Shown: piece by piece, positions 1-9,118 of the stretch
How the letters are laid out: every line of letters begins with the position of its first letter
Position numbering within the stretch: the first letter of the stretch is position 1
Assembly: GCF_037975245.1 (NCBI RefSeq)
Contig: NC_092578.1
Coordinates: 11,018,321 to 11,082,320, forward strand
DNA length: 64,000 nucleotides
From: Apostichopus japonicus
Taxonomy: Eukaryota; Echinodermata; Holothuroidea; Aspidochirotida; Stichopodidae
Reading direction: 5' to 3'
The notes under the pieces: model-generated
The model's database searches: none
Told to the model about the DNA's origin: nothing
What the model saw: only the letters and a program-made list of their open reading frames with translations
Position numbers and translations under genes: made by a program

Positions 1-10
1 AAATATATAT

Positions 11-100
11 TACTTTACTAGTAGTACAGTACTACTACTAGTTACTACTAGCCTAGTAGTGGTAGTACACTAGTACTAGGGGCCTAGGCCTAGTTTTAAA
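11..100. repeat. ACTAGT/AGTACT low-complexity palindromic tract
   Basis: The stretch consists of overlapping ACTAG, AGTAGT and AGTACT words and ends in AGGCCTAGGCCTAG. Bases 17-27 and 29-42 form an imperfect inverted repeat around base 28. Further AGGCCTA words occur near 183-194 and 246-252. This is simple, self-complementary DNA with no coding signal. I infer nothing about function. Confidence 0.6.
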
Positions 101-407
101 TCATTTGGTATGTTACAGTATTGAAAAATCATGGTCATCCATAACTTTTAAGAAATAATGTGCTGTTTTATTTGTTTATAGCTAGGCCTAGGCTAGTTAA
201 GAAGGTAAAGACTCAATGTTAAAACCTTCTTAATAATAATATAAGTAGGCCTATGGTTGTTTTTAAATATCAGGAATGGGTTGGTGGTTAAATCTTTTTG
301 GATTTCATGTTTAGTGCTTAGGCTTCAAAGTTTTTGTGACAAATTAAGCATTTTGGAGAACAATTGGTCATCGTCATCATAGTTTATGAGTACTCCTGTG
401 GAGTATA
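101..407. other. AT-rich non-coding stretch, nothing recognised
   Basis: No convincing exon, RNA gene or transposon end was found. It contains scattered TAGGCCTA-type words (around 183-194 and 246-252) and ends at the 8-bp target duplication of the element that follows. Confidence 0.5.
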
Positions 408-415
408 GTGATACC
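408..415 (+). repeat. Left target-site duplication (GTGATACC)
   Basis: This 8-bp direct repeat is identical to 712-719 and flanks the element 416-711 exactly at the outer edges of its inverted ends. Confidence 0.75.
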
Positions 416-711
416 CAGTAGCGTAGGAAGGTACTTTTGAGTGGGGGGCTGAAGACTGATGGCCGGCCTGGGGGGAGGGTGCAATATGGCACACTTCAAC
501 ACCCACTCAATTTTGTAAACTTAATTGTCACCTGGCCTTAGATGCAATTTGGTGCTCCAAGTGAGATTTTTTTCTCATTTGGGAATGAAAAAGGGGTTTT
601 CTGACTTGCGAAGCCAGGGGGGGGGGGAGGGCGGAATGATACTTCCGCCCCTCCACATTTTTCACTGGGGGGCTGGCGTCCCCATCCCCCCCCCCGGTTC
701 CTACGCTCTTG
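416..711. mobile_element. Short non-autonomous hAT-like element (MITE), 296 bp
   Basis: The ends are inverted: the left end 416-429 is CAGTAGCGTAGGAA, and the right end 698-711 read on the minus strand is CAAGAGCGTAGGAA, matching at 12 of 14 positions. The element is bracketed by a direct 8-bp duplication, GTGATACC, at 408-415 and 712-719. Eight-bp target duplications and CAG-starting inverted ends are typical of hAT-superfamily transposons. The interior has long G runs (about 617-628) and C runs (about 685-695), is GC-rich compared with its surroundings, and encodes no transposase, so it would have been mobilised in trans. Open frames of 66-78 codons on both strands inside it are low-complexity and not genes. 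The superfamily call rests on end structure only. Confidence 0.75.
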
Positions 712-719
712 GTGATACC
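712..719 (+). repeat. Right target-site duplication (GTGATACC)
   Basis: This is the second copy of the 8-bp direct repeat at 408-415. The pair marks the insertion site of the hAT-like element. Confidence 0.75.
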
Positions 720-1140
720 AACCAACACGATAATGAAAAATATTTCATATCTAGCCTCTAGGCTTCTAAAAAAATTGTGGCTGCCTTATCTCTTTTTGTT
801 GCTTTTTGTCTTAGCTACTGTCAATTTGAAATATTTGCATTGGGTTTATTCCATGTGCTCAGTTTCTGGTGAATCATTCTGCACATGATTTCCAAGAAAA
901 TAACTGCCTACATTGAAGTGATCCTCAGTTAAAGAAAAGTATATTTGCCCAATAGCTGAACTGCCTCTGTGCTATGTCTGTACTGCGTGCCACTATTTAA
1001 CTCTATGGAAAGTTACTTTAAAGGGTTCAAAGTTTAAAGTGCTGCGGGGAGAACTGTTTAAATTCCTTGGCAATAAATCATTGAAAGCATAGTTAGTGGA
1101 GGTAGTTTAGGTTCAATTTGCCCCTCTATTGTATTCCCAG
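720..1140. other. Non-coding stretch upstream of the first candidate exon
   Basis: AT-rich sequence with no open frame, RNA gene or repeat that I can support. Its last bases (about 1122-1140) form a pyrimidine-rich tract ending in CCCAG, usable as a splice acceptor for the candidate exon that starts at 1141. It is probably an intron or 5' flank of the gene downstream. Confidence 0.4.
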
Positions 1141-1189
1141 ATGAATTAAATGGCAATGAAAGTAGATACAACTTTCGGCAAGCAGGAGG
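1141..1189 (+). CDS. Candidate internal exon of the DUF4806-type gene
   Basis: A 49-base stretch lies between a pyrimidine-rich acceptor ending in CCCAG (1140) and a GTATGT donor (1190). Only one frame is open across it. That frame starts with two bases of a split codon, gives 15 codons (ELNGNESRYNFRQAG) and ends with two bases of another split codon. This phase is compatible with the weaker candidate exon at 1450-1568, or with the exon after 1760 if its acceptor is at 1765 or 1768. I recognise no domain in it. Support comes only from the splice sites, the open frame and the position on the same strand upstream of better exons. It could be chance. Confidence 0.35.
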
Positions 1190-1286
1190 GTATGTTATTC
1201 TGTTTAAAAAGCTCTGCAGACAGAGTAACGAATAACATGATTTGTCTGTATTTGATGATGTAAATTTGACCTTATATAATAGTTCT

Positions 1287-1312
1287 CCCCCCCCCCCAAA
1301 AAAAAAAAAAAA
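1287..1312. repeat. Poly-C / poly-A tract
   Basis: Eleven C (1287-1297) are followed by fifteen A (1298-1312). It is a homopolymer junction inside a presumed intron. Its length is likely to vary between individuals and to be error-prone in assemblies. Confidence 0.8.
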
Positions 1313-1449
1313 TTAATCCAAGGGTTAATGCCCATTGTTAGTAATGGATACAGAATGAAGAGCTCTAGATTATTGTTTTTGGTTCTTATTTTGCAGTAGA
1401 TTAACAGGGAAAAAATGACTCATGTGAAATCCCTGGCGAACTAAACAAG

Positions 1450-1568
1450 GAAAATACAAAATGAGGTTGATGGGCATGTCAACACTGTTTTACAAGAAAC
1501 ATGCAATAATGATAACAACTTTGAGCTGCATGATGACACAGTTGAAGTTAAGAGTGAAAGGATTCTAA
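1450..1568 (+). CDS. Weak candidate exon, acidic open stretch
   Basis: One frame is open from after the TAA at 1442-1444 to the TAA at 1574-1576. It encodes an Asn/Asp/Glu-rich stretch (for example NNDNNFELHDDTVEVK). If the exon runs from an AG at 1448-1449 to a GTATAT donor at 1569, its phase fits the candidate exon ending at 1189 and the exon starting at 1761. The acceptor lacks a good pyrimidine tract, and the stronger acceptor upstream (TTTTGCAG, ending at 1396) leads into stop codons in every frame. No family is recognised. Treat it as a hypothesis. Confidence 0.22.
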
Positions 1569-1760
1569 GTATATAAAGGAGCGACAGATAGCCATTCCTC
1601 TCCTGCACAATATGTTGTTGTGAACTTATTTACTGTTAACTTTAATTTGAAGTATGGAAACACCAAAGTATGCTGCTGTTGTTGTTTTTTGAGGAAGATG
1701 GAGTCAGCAGATTAAATCACAATTTATCAATTTTTCCAGATCAGGATTTCAGGAACTAAG

Positions 1761-1858
1761 TTAGAAGCCAGCGCGTTACTATTCCTGTGGGATCTTTGGA
1801 GGAATTTAATAACCTGGATGACTCTATTGAAACAAACAAGGCTTTGGAAAGATATTTG
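1761..1858 (+). CDS. DUF4806-type gene, exon with the N-terminal part of the domain
   Basis: Bases 1772-1858 give 29 in-frame codons, RVTIPVGSLEEF followed by NNLDDSIETNKALERYL, ending at a consensus GTAAGT donor (1859). The pattern 'hydrophobic-P-hydrophobic, then E/L-rich helix, then L-x-x-YL' is how DUF4806 domains begin in metazoan proteins, as I know the family. An in-frame TAA at 1757-1759 means the exon cannot start before 1760. Possible acceptors end at 1760, 1764, 1767 or 1771, and I used the first. The stronger-looking CCAG near 1740 would force the stop into the message. The exon is phase 0 at its 3' end, matching the next exon. DUF4806 has no established biochemical function. Many of its members are lineage-expanded and found near transposon-derived genes (from memory, not checked). 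Confidence 0.6.
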
Positions 1859-2320
1859 GTAAGTCAGTTTAAAAGTGTAAGGAAAGTAATCAGAAAACAG
1901 TTTTCCAGAGTGTAATGTTAGTTTATCATTATAAATTTGAAGCCAAGTCAGGTTTTATTGTGTCAGTGGTCTGTACAAAATAAAATATTTCCTGAGGGGC
2001 TAATTTCCTTTTCCTGGGAGAAAATTAAAACTCTAAGGTAGTAACAGACATGAAAGCATTTAGGTAACAAGAGTTTGGCCAGAAATGATTTTACATTGCG
2101 GTGCATTCTACAAAAGTGGGCTGTTAAATCAATCTTGTTTTTGACTGGACCCAGAAAGGAACATTGCAGCACTGCATTGCTAGTTCCTCTTAAAATATTG
2201 ATAAGAAATTAGCAAAAGATGCCAAAGTTTGGATGAAATAGAATTACTTGAATATTTCTGTTTGTATAATAATTATTGAATGGTTTCTGATTAACTTTTC
2301 TTTCTTTTTGTTGTTTCAAG

Positions 2321-2461
2321 AAGAGAAGACTATCAATTCTTGGTGGCAACACGTTGAAGGAGTGCGTTAAAAGAATCATGGGTGATTTATTGGCAAATGC
2401 AGTTGCTACCACACTGAACTGGACATGTACCACTGGGAAAACAGCCTTTGCGAAGCTGCAT
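2321..2461 (+). CDS. DUF4806-type gene, central exon of the domain
   Basis: The exon begins after a textbook acceptor: a long pyrimidine tract at 2296-2318 followed by CAAG. It encodes 47 codons in phase 0, KRRLSILGGNTLKECVKRIM and then GDLLANAVATTLNWTCTTGKTAFAKLH when read in two parts. The landmarks L-GG (about codons 7-9), the basic helix VKRIMGDLL, the aromatic NW, and GK-AF are the core signature I associate with DUF4806. The donor I chose is GTATGA at 2462. The better-looking GTGAGT at 2470 would leave an in-frame TGA (2465-2467). Splicing 2461 to 3292 keeps phase 0. The domain would be slightly short between AF and the last helix, so a missed micro-exon or a mildly degenerate domain is possible. 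Confidence 0.65.
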
Positions 2462-2934
2462 GTATGAAAGTGAGTTTATATGTGTCATTTTTGTTTTCAG
2501 CAGCAGTGAAGAGAACCTTGAGTTGTGGGGAGGGGGTTGTGCATTTGACTCATGGATCGGCCAGCTTTTCAATGCAAAACCCCATCAACGAGAATTCTTG
2601 CTTTAATATACATTGAATTCTGGTCATTTAAATAAGTTACTACAAATATATTTTGATGTAAGATGTGTTGTTTCAGATGCAGTTGAAAAGCAGCATTCAG
2701 CATTGATTTTAAAGTTAATTCACCATATGATTTTATTGACCAGTCCATTGTCACTTTCTTTCCCAATTGATGGGACCTGGATTTGCAACAGTAATGCATG
2801 TGTTCAGTATAAAATGAAAGAAGGTGACTGTCAAATGCAAAGGAAATATTTCGTATATCACTGAAAAAATGGTAAATGTGTGAAAATGTGAATAATGTAG
2901 TTTAACCAATTGTGATCATAATGTGAGACCACAG

Positions 2935-3205
2935 CCGATACTCATAGCTAGTGTTACAGTTGGCACAGTAATTATCAAAAAGATGTGACACATTGAACTA
3001 AGAGTCAGACAGGTGAAAATTTGCAGTAATTTAAAAAAAATTTTTTTAGTATATTAAATTTTATAATTAATTTTTTTTTTTTTTTAAATTTGCATTTACA
3101 AAAAACTTGCCACCTGTAACACATGTGCTACGAGCAGTTACAGTAGTAACTGATGCATGGTTGTGGAACATGAACAGTAGTAACTGTCCTAGCTATGAGT
3201 ATCGG
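2935..3205. repeat. Fold-back (long imperfect inverted repeat) element in the last intron
   Basis: The outer 17 bases CCGATACTCATAGCTAG at 2935-2951 are repeated exactly in inverted orientation at 3189-3205. The similarity continues inward in broken form: GTTACAGTT on the left against repeated AGTAGTAACTG on the right, and CAGGTGAAAATTTGC on the left against its inverted counterpart near 3083-3120. It meets at an A/T homopolymer centre around 3030-3090. The whole 271-bp unit could fold into one long hairpin. No target duplication was found at the edges, so a palindromic MITE is a plausible but unproven identity. It sits wholly inside the intron 2462-3291 and does not interrupt coding sequence. 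Confidence 0.6.
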
Positions 3206-3291
3206 GTAACCCATTATTGGCTTCATTTTACTGCTTGTGTAGAATGCAATCTTTTATGTAATGTTTTGTGTAATGTGTTTTGTATTAACAG

Positions 3292-3423
3292 AAGCTGTAC
3301 GGAGGAACTGCACAATCGACTTCATCTGATATTCAGGCGGCGGTGGTTAGATTTCTGAAGGATGCATCTGATTGTGAGGGAGGGCGAAAATCTCGGACTT
3401 CACCACAAACAGTTGACGAGTGA
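3292..3423 (+). CDS. DUF4806-type gene, terminal exon with stop
   Basis: A pyrimidine-rich acceptor (TTTTGTATTAACAG, ending at 3291) leads into 43 codons and a TGA at 3421-3423. The start, KLYGGTAQSTSSDIQAAV, and the following VRFLKDASDCEGGRKSR match the end of DUF4806 domains. These usually close with an 'S/T-x-x-E/D-I-x-x-A' helix, a 'hydrophobic-L-K-x-A' helix and a D-x-x-GGR-K/R motif. A short polar tail (TSPQTVDE) follows. An AATAAA signal lies 68 bases after the stop. The gene's 5' end is probably outside the supported exons or left of the window, so the full protein length is unknown. It is the last recognisable gene before the satellites. Confidence 0.65.
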   Translation, partial: KLYGGTAQSTSSDIQAAVVRFLKDASDCEGGRKSRTSPQTVDE

Positions 3424-3490
3424 ATTTCTTTAGTGCTGTTGCAATATTTAACGCTGGAACTCATTTTCTCGCTTTGTAATTTATAGGCGT

Positions 3491-3496
3491 AATAAA
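3491..3496 (+). other. Polyadenylation signal AATAAA
   Basis: This canonical AATAAA hexamer follows the stop codon of the terminal exon by 67 intervening bases, a normal spacing for a short 3' UTR. A T-rich and GT-containing stretch follows (3511-3560). It supports 3292-3423 as a true last exon. Confidence 0.55.
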
Positions 3497-3599
3497 ATGA
3501 TAGCAACTAATTTCACTGTGTTAGTCATTATTTCTTCATATGTAACCGCATGTGTAATTCAGTAAAATCTGCAGGTAGACCATTAGCTCTGTTCTAGTA

Positions 3600-3828
3600 G
3601 TACACCCAAACAAGCTGGCACTCTTGCTAGCATTCCCTTGACAATGTGCTGGGACAAAACCCGATATTTGACGGACAGTTTTCTACCGGAACACAGATAT
3701 TTGGTTAGCAATTCATGTGAATATCTCTGCCTAGCGGGTTGCTGGCGAAATACCAGATTTGGGCTAGCAGGTCGCCAGAACACTGGATATTAGCTAGTGG
3801 ATAGCCAGTGGCTCTCTCTGACAGAAAT
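3600..3828 (+). repeat. Decayed left edge of the 11-bp repeat array
   Basis: Words related to the clean 11-bp array downstream recur with loose 11-bp phasing. From 3731 successive 11-mers read CTAGCGGGTTG, CTGGCGAAATA, CCAGATTTGGG, CTAGCAGGTCG, CCAGAACACTG. Further left, GATATTTG occurs at 3663 and 3696, which are 33 bp apart. The divergence increases leftward, as expected at the old edge of a tandem array. The left limit is approximate. Confidence 0.5.
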
Positions 3829-4193
3829 TCAGCGGTACTCCGGTGGTAAGCTTGCGTTTCTCCGGCGGTCTGCTGGTAGTACACCGGCGGAAAACTGGCG
3901 TTTCTTCGGCGGTCTGCTGGTGGAACACTGACGGTACACCAGCGGTACGCTGGCGTTTCTTTGGCGGTCTACTGGTGGAACACCGGCGGTACGCTGGAGT
4001 TTCTTCGGCGGTCTGCCGGTGGAACACTGGCGGTACACCGGCGGAACGCTGGCGTTTCTTCGGCGGTACGCTGGCGTTTCTCTGGCGGTCTACTGGTGGA
4101 TCACTGGCGGTACGCCGGCGTTTCTTCGGCGGTCAGCTTGTGAAACACTGGCGGTACACCGGCGGTACGCTGGCGTTTCTCCGGCGGTCTTCT
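3829..4193 (+). repeat. GC-rich 11-bp tandem array with 55-bp (5 x 11) higher-order unit
   Basis: About 33 tandem 11-mers are present. Five recurring versions follow one another: CTGGCGGTACA, CCGGCGGTACG, CTGGCGTTTCT, TCGGCGGTCTG, CTGGTGGAACA. The CTGGCGTTTCT version starts at about 3851, 3895, 3950, 3994, 4049, 4071, 4115 and 4170. The spacings are 44, 55, 44, 55, 22, 44 and 55, all multiples of 11, so whole 11-bp units have been gained or lost. Open frames here (for example 126 codons at 3843-4223) are repeat by-products. Confidence 0.9.
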
Positions 4194-4324
4194 GGCGTAG
4201 TCGCCGGCGGACCGCCGGATTAAAGCCGGCCAAATCTCTGGCGTTCCGCCGGCTTTCCCCGCCGGTGGACCGCCAGTGGTGCAGCTGGCGGGCCGCCGGT
4301 GGACCGCTAGCATGATGTTATCTG
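4194..4324. other. GC-rich junction between the 11-bp and 22-bp arrays
   Basis: The 11-bp phase breaks down after about 4203. The segment has a 9-bp inverted repeat, AAAGCCGGC at 4222-4230 and GCCGGCTTT at 4248-4256, that could form a stem with a 17-base loop. It also has a direct repeat, GCCGGTGGACCGC, at 4261-4273 and 4295-4307. The last bases (4308-4324) resemble neither array. No gene was seen. Confidence 0.6.
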
Positions 4325-7220
4325 GGTACCGATCAATCAAATGTCCGGTACCGATCAATCGAATGTACGGTATCGATGTATCGAATGTACGGTATCCATG
4401 TATCGAATGTGCGGTACCGATCAATCGAATGTGCGGTACCGATCAATCGAATGTTCGTTACCGATCAATCGAATGTGCGGTACCGATCAATAGAATGTTC
4501 GGTACCGATCAATCGAATGTTCGGTACCTATCTATCGAATGTTCGGTACCGATCAATCGAATGTTCGATACCGATCAATTGAATGTTCGGTACCTATCTA
4601 TCGAATGTGCGGTACCGACCAATCGAATGTGCGGTACCGATCAATCAAATGTCCGGTACCGATCAATCGAATGTACGGTATCGATGTATCGAATGTACGG
4701 TATCGATGTATCGAATGTGCGGTACCGATCAATCGAATGTTCGGTACCGATCAATCGAATGTTCGTTACCGATCAATCGAATGTGCGGTACCGATCAATA
4801 GAATGTGCGGTACCGATTAATCGAATGTTCGGTACCGACCAATCGAATGTGCGGTACCGATCAATCGAATGTTCGGTACCGATCAATAGAATGTGCGGTA
4901 CCGATTAATCGAATGTACGGTACCGAACAATCGAATGTTCGGTACCGATCAATCGAATGTGCGATACCGAACATTCCAATGTTCGGTGCCGATCAATCAA
5001 ATGTTCGGTACCGATCAATCGAATTTGCGGTACCGACCAATCGAATGTTCGGTACCGATCAATGGAATGTGCGGTACCGATCAATCGAATGTGCGGTACC
5101 GATCAATCGATTGTACCGTATCGATGTATCGAATGTGCTATACCGATCAATCAAATGTGCGGTACCGATCAATCGAATGTTCGGTACCGATTAATCGAAT
5201 GTGCGGTACCGACCAATCGAATTTTCGGTACCGATTAATAGAATGTGCGGTACCAATCAATCGAATGTGCGGTACCGATCAATCGAATGTGCGGTACCGA
5301 TCAATCGAATGTGCGTTACCGATCATTCGAATGTTCTATACCGATCAATGGAATGTGCGGTACCGATCAATCGAATGTTCGGTACCGATCAATGGAATGT
5401 GCGGTACCGATCAATCGAATGTTCGGTACCGATAAATCGAATGTTCGGTACCTATCTATCGAATGTTCGGTACCGATCAATCGAATGTGCGATACCGAAC
5501 AATCGAATGTTCGGTGCCGATCAATCCAATGTTCGGTACCGATCAATCGAATGTTCGGTACCGATCAATCGAATGTGCGGTACCGATAAATAGAATGTTC
5601 GGTACCTATCTATCGAATGTTCGGTACCGATCAATCGAATGTGCGATATCGAACAATCGAATGTTCGGTGCCGATCAATCCAATGTTCGGTACCGATCAA
5701 TCCAATGTTCGGTACCTATCTATCGAATGTTCGGTACCGATCAATCGAATGTTCGATACCGATCAATCGAATGTTCGGTACCTATCTATCGAATGTGCGG
5801 TACCGACCAATCGAATGTGCGGTACCGATCAATCAAATGTCCGGTACCGATCAATCGAATGTACGGTATCGATGTATCGAATGTACGGTATCGATGTATC
5901 GAATGTTCGGTACCGATCAATCGAATGTTCGGTACCGATCAATCGAATGTTCGTTACCGATCAATCGAATGTGCGGTACCGATCAATAGAATGTGCGGTA
6001 CCGATTAATCGAATGTTCGGTACCGACCAATCGAATGTTCGGTACCGATCAATCGAATGTTCGGTACCGAACAATCGAATGTGCGATACCGAACATTCGA
6101 ATGGTCGGTGCCGATCAATCAAATGTTCGGTACCGATCAATCGAATGTGCGGTACCGACCAATCGAATGTTCGGTACCGATCAATGGAATGTGCGGTACC
6201 GATCAATCGAATGTGCGTTACCGATCAATCGATTGTACCGTATCGATGTATCGAATGTGCGATACCGATTAATAGAATGTGCGGTACCGATCAATCGAAT
6301 GTGCGGTACCGATCAATCGAATGTGCGTTACCGACCATTCGAATGTTCTATACCGATCAATGGAATGTGCGGTTTCGATCAATCGAATGTTCGGTACCGA
6401 TCAATGGAATGTGCGGTACCGATCAATCGAATGTTCGGTACCGATAAATCGAATGTTCGGTACCTATCTATCGAATGTTCGGTACCGATCAATCGAATGT
6501 GCGATACCGAACAATCGAATGTTCGGTGCCGATCAATCCAATGTTCGGTACCGATCAATCGAATGTTCGGTACCGATCAATTGAATGTTCGGTACCTATC
6601 TATCGAATGTGCGGTACCGACCAATCGAATGTGCGGTACCAATCAATCAAATGTCCGGTACCGATCAATCGAATGTACGGTATCGATGTATCGAATGTAC
6701 GGTATCCATGTATCGAATGTGCGGTACCGATCAATCGAATGTGCGGTACCGATCAATCGAATGTTCGTTACCGATCAATCGAATGTGCGGTACCGATCAA
6801 TAGAATGTTCGGTACCGATCAATCGAATGTTCGGTACCTATCTATCGAATGTTCGGTACCGATCAATCGAATGTTCGATACCGATCAATTGAATGTTCGG
6901 TACCTATCTATCGAATGTGCGGTACCGACCAATCGAATGTGCGGTACCGATCAATCAAATGTCCGGTACCGATCAATCGAATGTACGGTATCGATGTATC
7001 GAATGTACGGTATCGATGTATCGAATGTGCGGTACCGATCAATCGAATGTTCGGTACCGATCAATCGAATGTTCGTTACCGATCAATCGAATGTGCGGTA
7101 CCGATCAATAGAATGTGCGGTACCGATTAATCGAATGTTCGGTACCGACCAATCGAATGTGCGGTACCGATCAATCGAATGTTCGGTACCGATCAATAGA
7201 ATGTGCGGTACCGATTAATC
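4325..7220 (+). repeat. Satellite sub-region: block repeated at 2310 bp and a 308-bp (14-mer) doublet
   Basis: The variant order in the first ~870 bp of the array recurs with an offset of 2310 bp (105 monomers); for example the segment from 4539 matches that from 6849. Within the right copy, the 14-monomer run starting at 6585 is repeated directly at 6893 (308 bp). The same doublet occurs at 14107 and 14415, so the block has been copied as a unit to another part of the array. Confidence 0.75.
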
Positions 7221-9118
7221 GAATGTACGGTACCTATCTATCGAATGTTCGGTACCGATCAATCGAATGTGCGGTACCGATCAATCGAATTTACCGTATC
7301 GATGTATCGAATGTTCCGTACCGATCAATCGAATGTGCGGTACCGATCAATCGAATGTTCGGTACCGATCAATCGAATGTTCGTTACCGATCATCGAATG
7401 TGCGGTACCGATCAATAGAATGTGCGGTACCGATTAATCCAATGTTCGGTACCGACCAATCGAATGTTCGGTGCCGAACAATCGAATGTTCGGTGCCGAA
7501 CAATCGAATGTTCGGTACCGATCAATCGAATGTGCGATACCGAACATTCGAATGTTCGGTGCCGATCAATCAAATGTTCGGTACCGATGAATCGAATGTG
7601 CGGTACCGACCAATCGATTGTACCGTATCGATGTATCGAATGTGCGATACCGATTAATCGAATGTGCGGTACCGATCAATGGAATGTGCGGTACCGATCA
7701 ATCGAATGTGCGTTACCGATCATTCGAATGTTCTATACCGATCAATCGAATGTGCGTTACCGATCATTCGAATGTTCTATACCGATCAATGGAATGTGCG
7801 GTACCGATCAATGGAATGTGCGGTACCGATCAATCGAATGTTCGGTACCGATAAATCGAATGTTCGGTACCTATCTATCGAATGTTCGGTACCGATCAAT
7901 CGAATGTGCGATACCGAACAATCGAATGTTCGGTGCCGATCAATCCAATGTTCGGTACCGATCAATCGAATGTTCGGTACCGATCAATTGAATGTTCGGT
8001 ACCTATTTATCGAATGTGCGGTACCGACCAATCGAATGTGCGGTACCGATCAATCGAATGTACGGTATCGATGTATCGAATGTACGGTATCGATGTATCG
8101 AATGTGCGGTACCGATCAATCGAATGTTCGGTACCGATCAATCGAATGTTCGTTACCGATCAATCGAATGTGCGGTACCGATCAATAGAATGTGCGGTAC
8201 AGATTAATCGAATGTTCGGTACCGACCAATCGAATGTGCGGTACCGATCAATCGAATGTTCGGTACCGAACAATCGAATGTTCGGTACCGATCAATCGAA
8301 TGTGCGATACCGAACATTCCAATGTTCGGTGCCGATCAATCAAATGTTCGGTACCGATCAATCGAATGTTCGGTACCGACCAATCGAATGTTCGGTACCG
8401 ATCAATGGAATGTTCATTACCGATCAATCGAATGTGCGGTACCGATCAATCGATTGTACCGTATCGATGTATCGAATGTGCTATACCGATCAATCAAATG
8501 TGCGGTACCGATCAATCGAATGTTCGGTACCGATTAATCGAATGTGCGGTACCGACCAATCGAATTTTCGGTACCGATTAATAGAATGTGCGGTACCAAT
8601 CAATCGAATGTGCGGTACCGATCAATCGAATGTGCGGTACCGATCAATCGAATGTGCGTTACCGATCATTCGAATGTTCTATACCGATCAATGGAATGTG
8701 CGGTACCGATCAATCGAATGTTCGGTACCGATCAATGGAATGTGCGGTACCGATCAATCGAATGTTCGGTACCGATAAATCGAATGTTCGGTACCTATCT
8801 ATCGAATGTTCGGTACCGATCAATCGAATGTGCGATACCGAACAATCCAATGTTCGGTGCCGATCAATCCAATGTTCGGTACCGATCAATCGAATGTTCG
8901 GTACCGATCAATGGAATGTTCGGTACCGATAAATAGAATGTTCGGTACCTATCTATCGAATGTTCGGTACCGATCAATCGAATGTGCGATATCGAACAAT
9001 CGAATGTTCGGTGCCGATCAATCCAATGTTCGGTACCGATCAATCGAATGTTCGGTACCTATCTATCGAATGTTCGGTACCGATCAATCGAATGTTCGAT
9101 ACCGATCAATCGAATGTA
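4911..9118 (+). repeat. Satellite block duplicated at 3343 bp
   Basis: About 865 bp (4911-5775) matches 8254-9118 with the same order of variant monomers and few differences. The offset 3343 is 152 monomers minus one base, the missing base being in the 21-bp monomer near 7391. Confidence 0.65.

Noticed and set aside
525-761. Open frames of 66-78 codons around 525-761
   Set aside because: They lie mostly inside the hAT-like element and consist of G/C homopolymer translation, with frames open on both strands.
1963-2433. Minus-strand open frames of 69-76 codons
   Set aside because: They are antisense to introns and exons of the plus-strand gene, of low complexity, and have no recognisable domain or splice context.
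2501-2560. Candidate exon after TTTTCAG at 2500 (reads AVKRTLS in one frame)
   Set aside because: It resembles the part of DUF4806 expected after the AF motif. However, the phase needed does not fit the exon ending at 2461 (phase 0 gives an immediate TGA), and no good donor follows.
2677-2730. Candidate exon after GTTTCAG at 2676 (reads DAVEKQHS in one frame)
   Set aside because: The acceptor is attractive, but it requires a different upstream phase and has only a weak GTTAAT donor. It could be real if the exon ending at 2461 uses another donor, but it cannot be supported now.
3107-3358. 83-codon plus-strand open frame ending in the last exon region
   Set aside because: It reads through the fold-back element and the intron's acceptor in a different frame from the DUF4806-like exon, so it is a chance open frame.
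3843-4424. Open frames of 60-126 codons over the GC-rich region (both strands)
   Set aside because: They translate the 11-bp repeat (Gly/Arg/Val/Trp-rich, overlapping in several frames) and cross array boundaries. No domain is recognisable.
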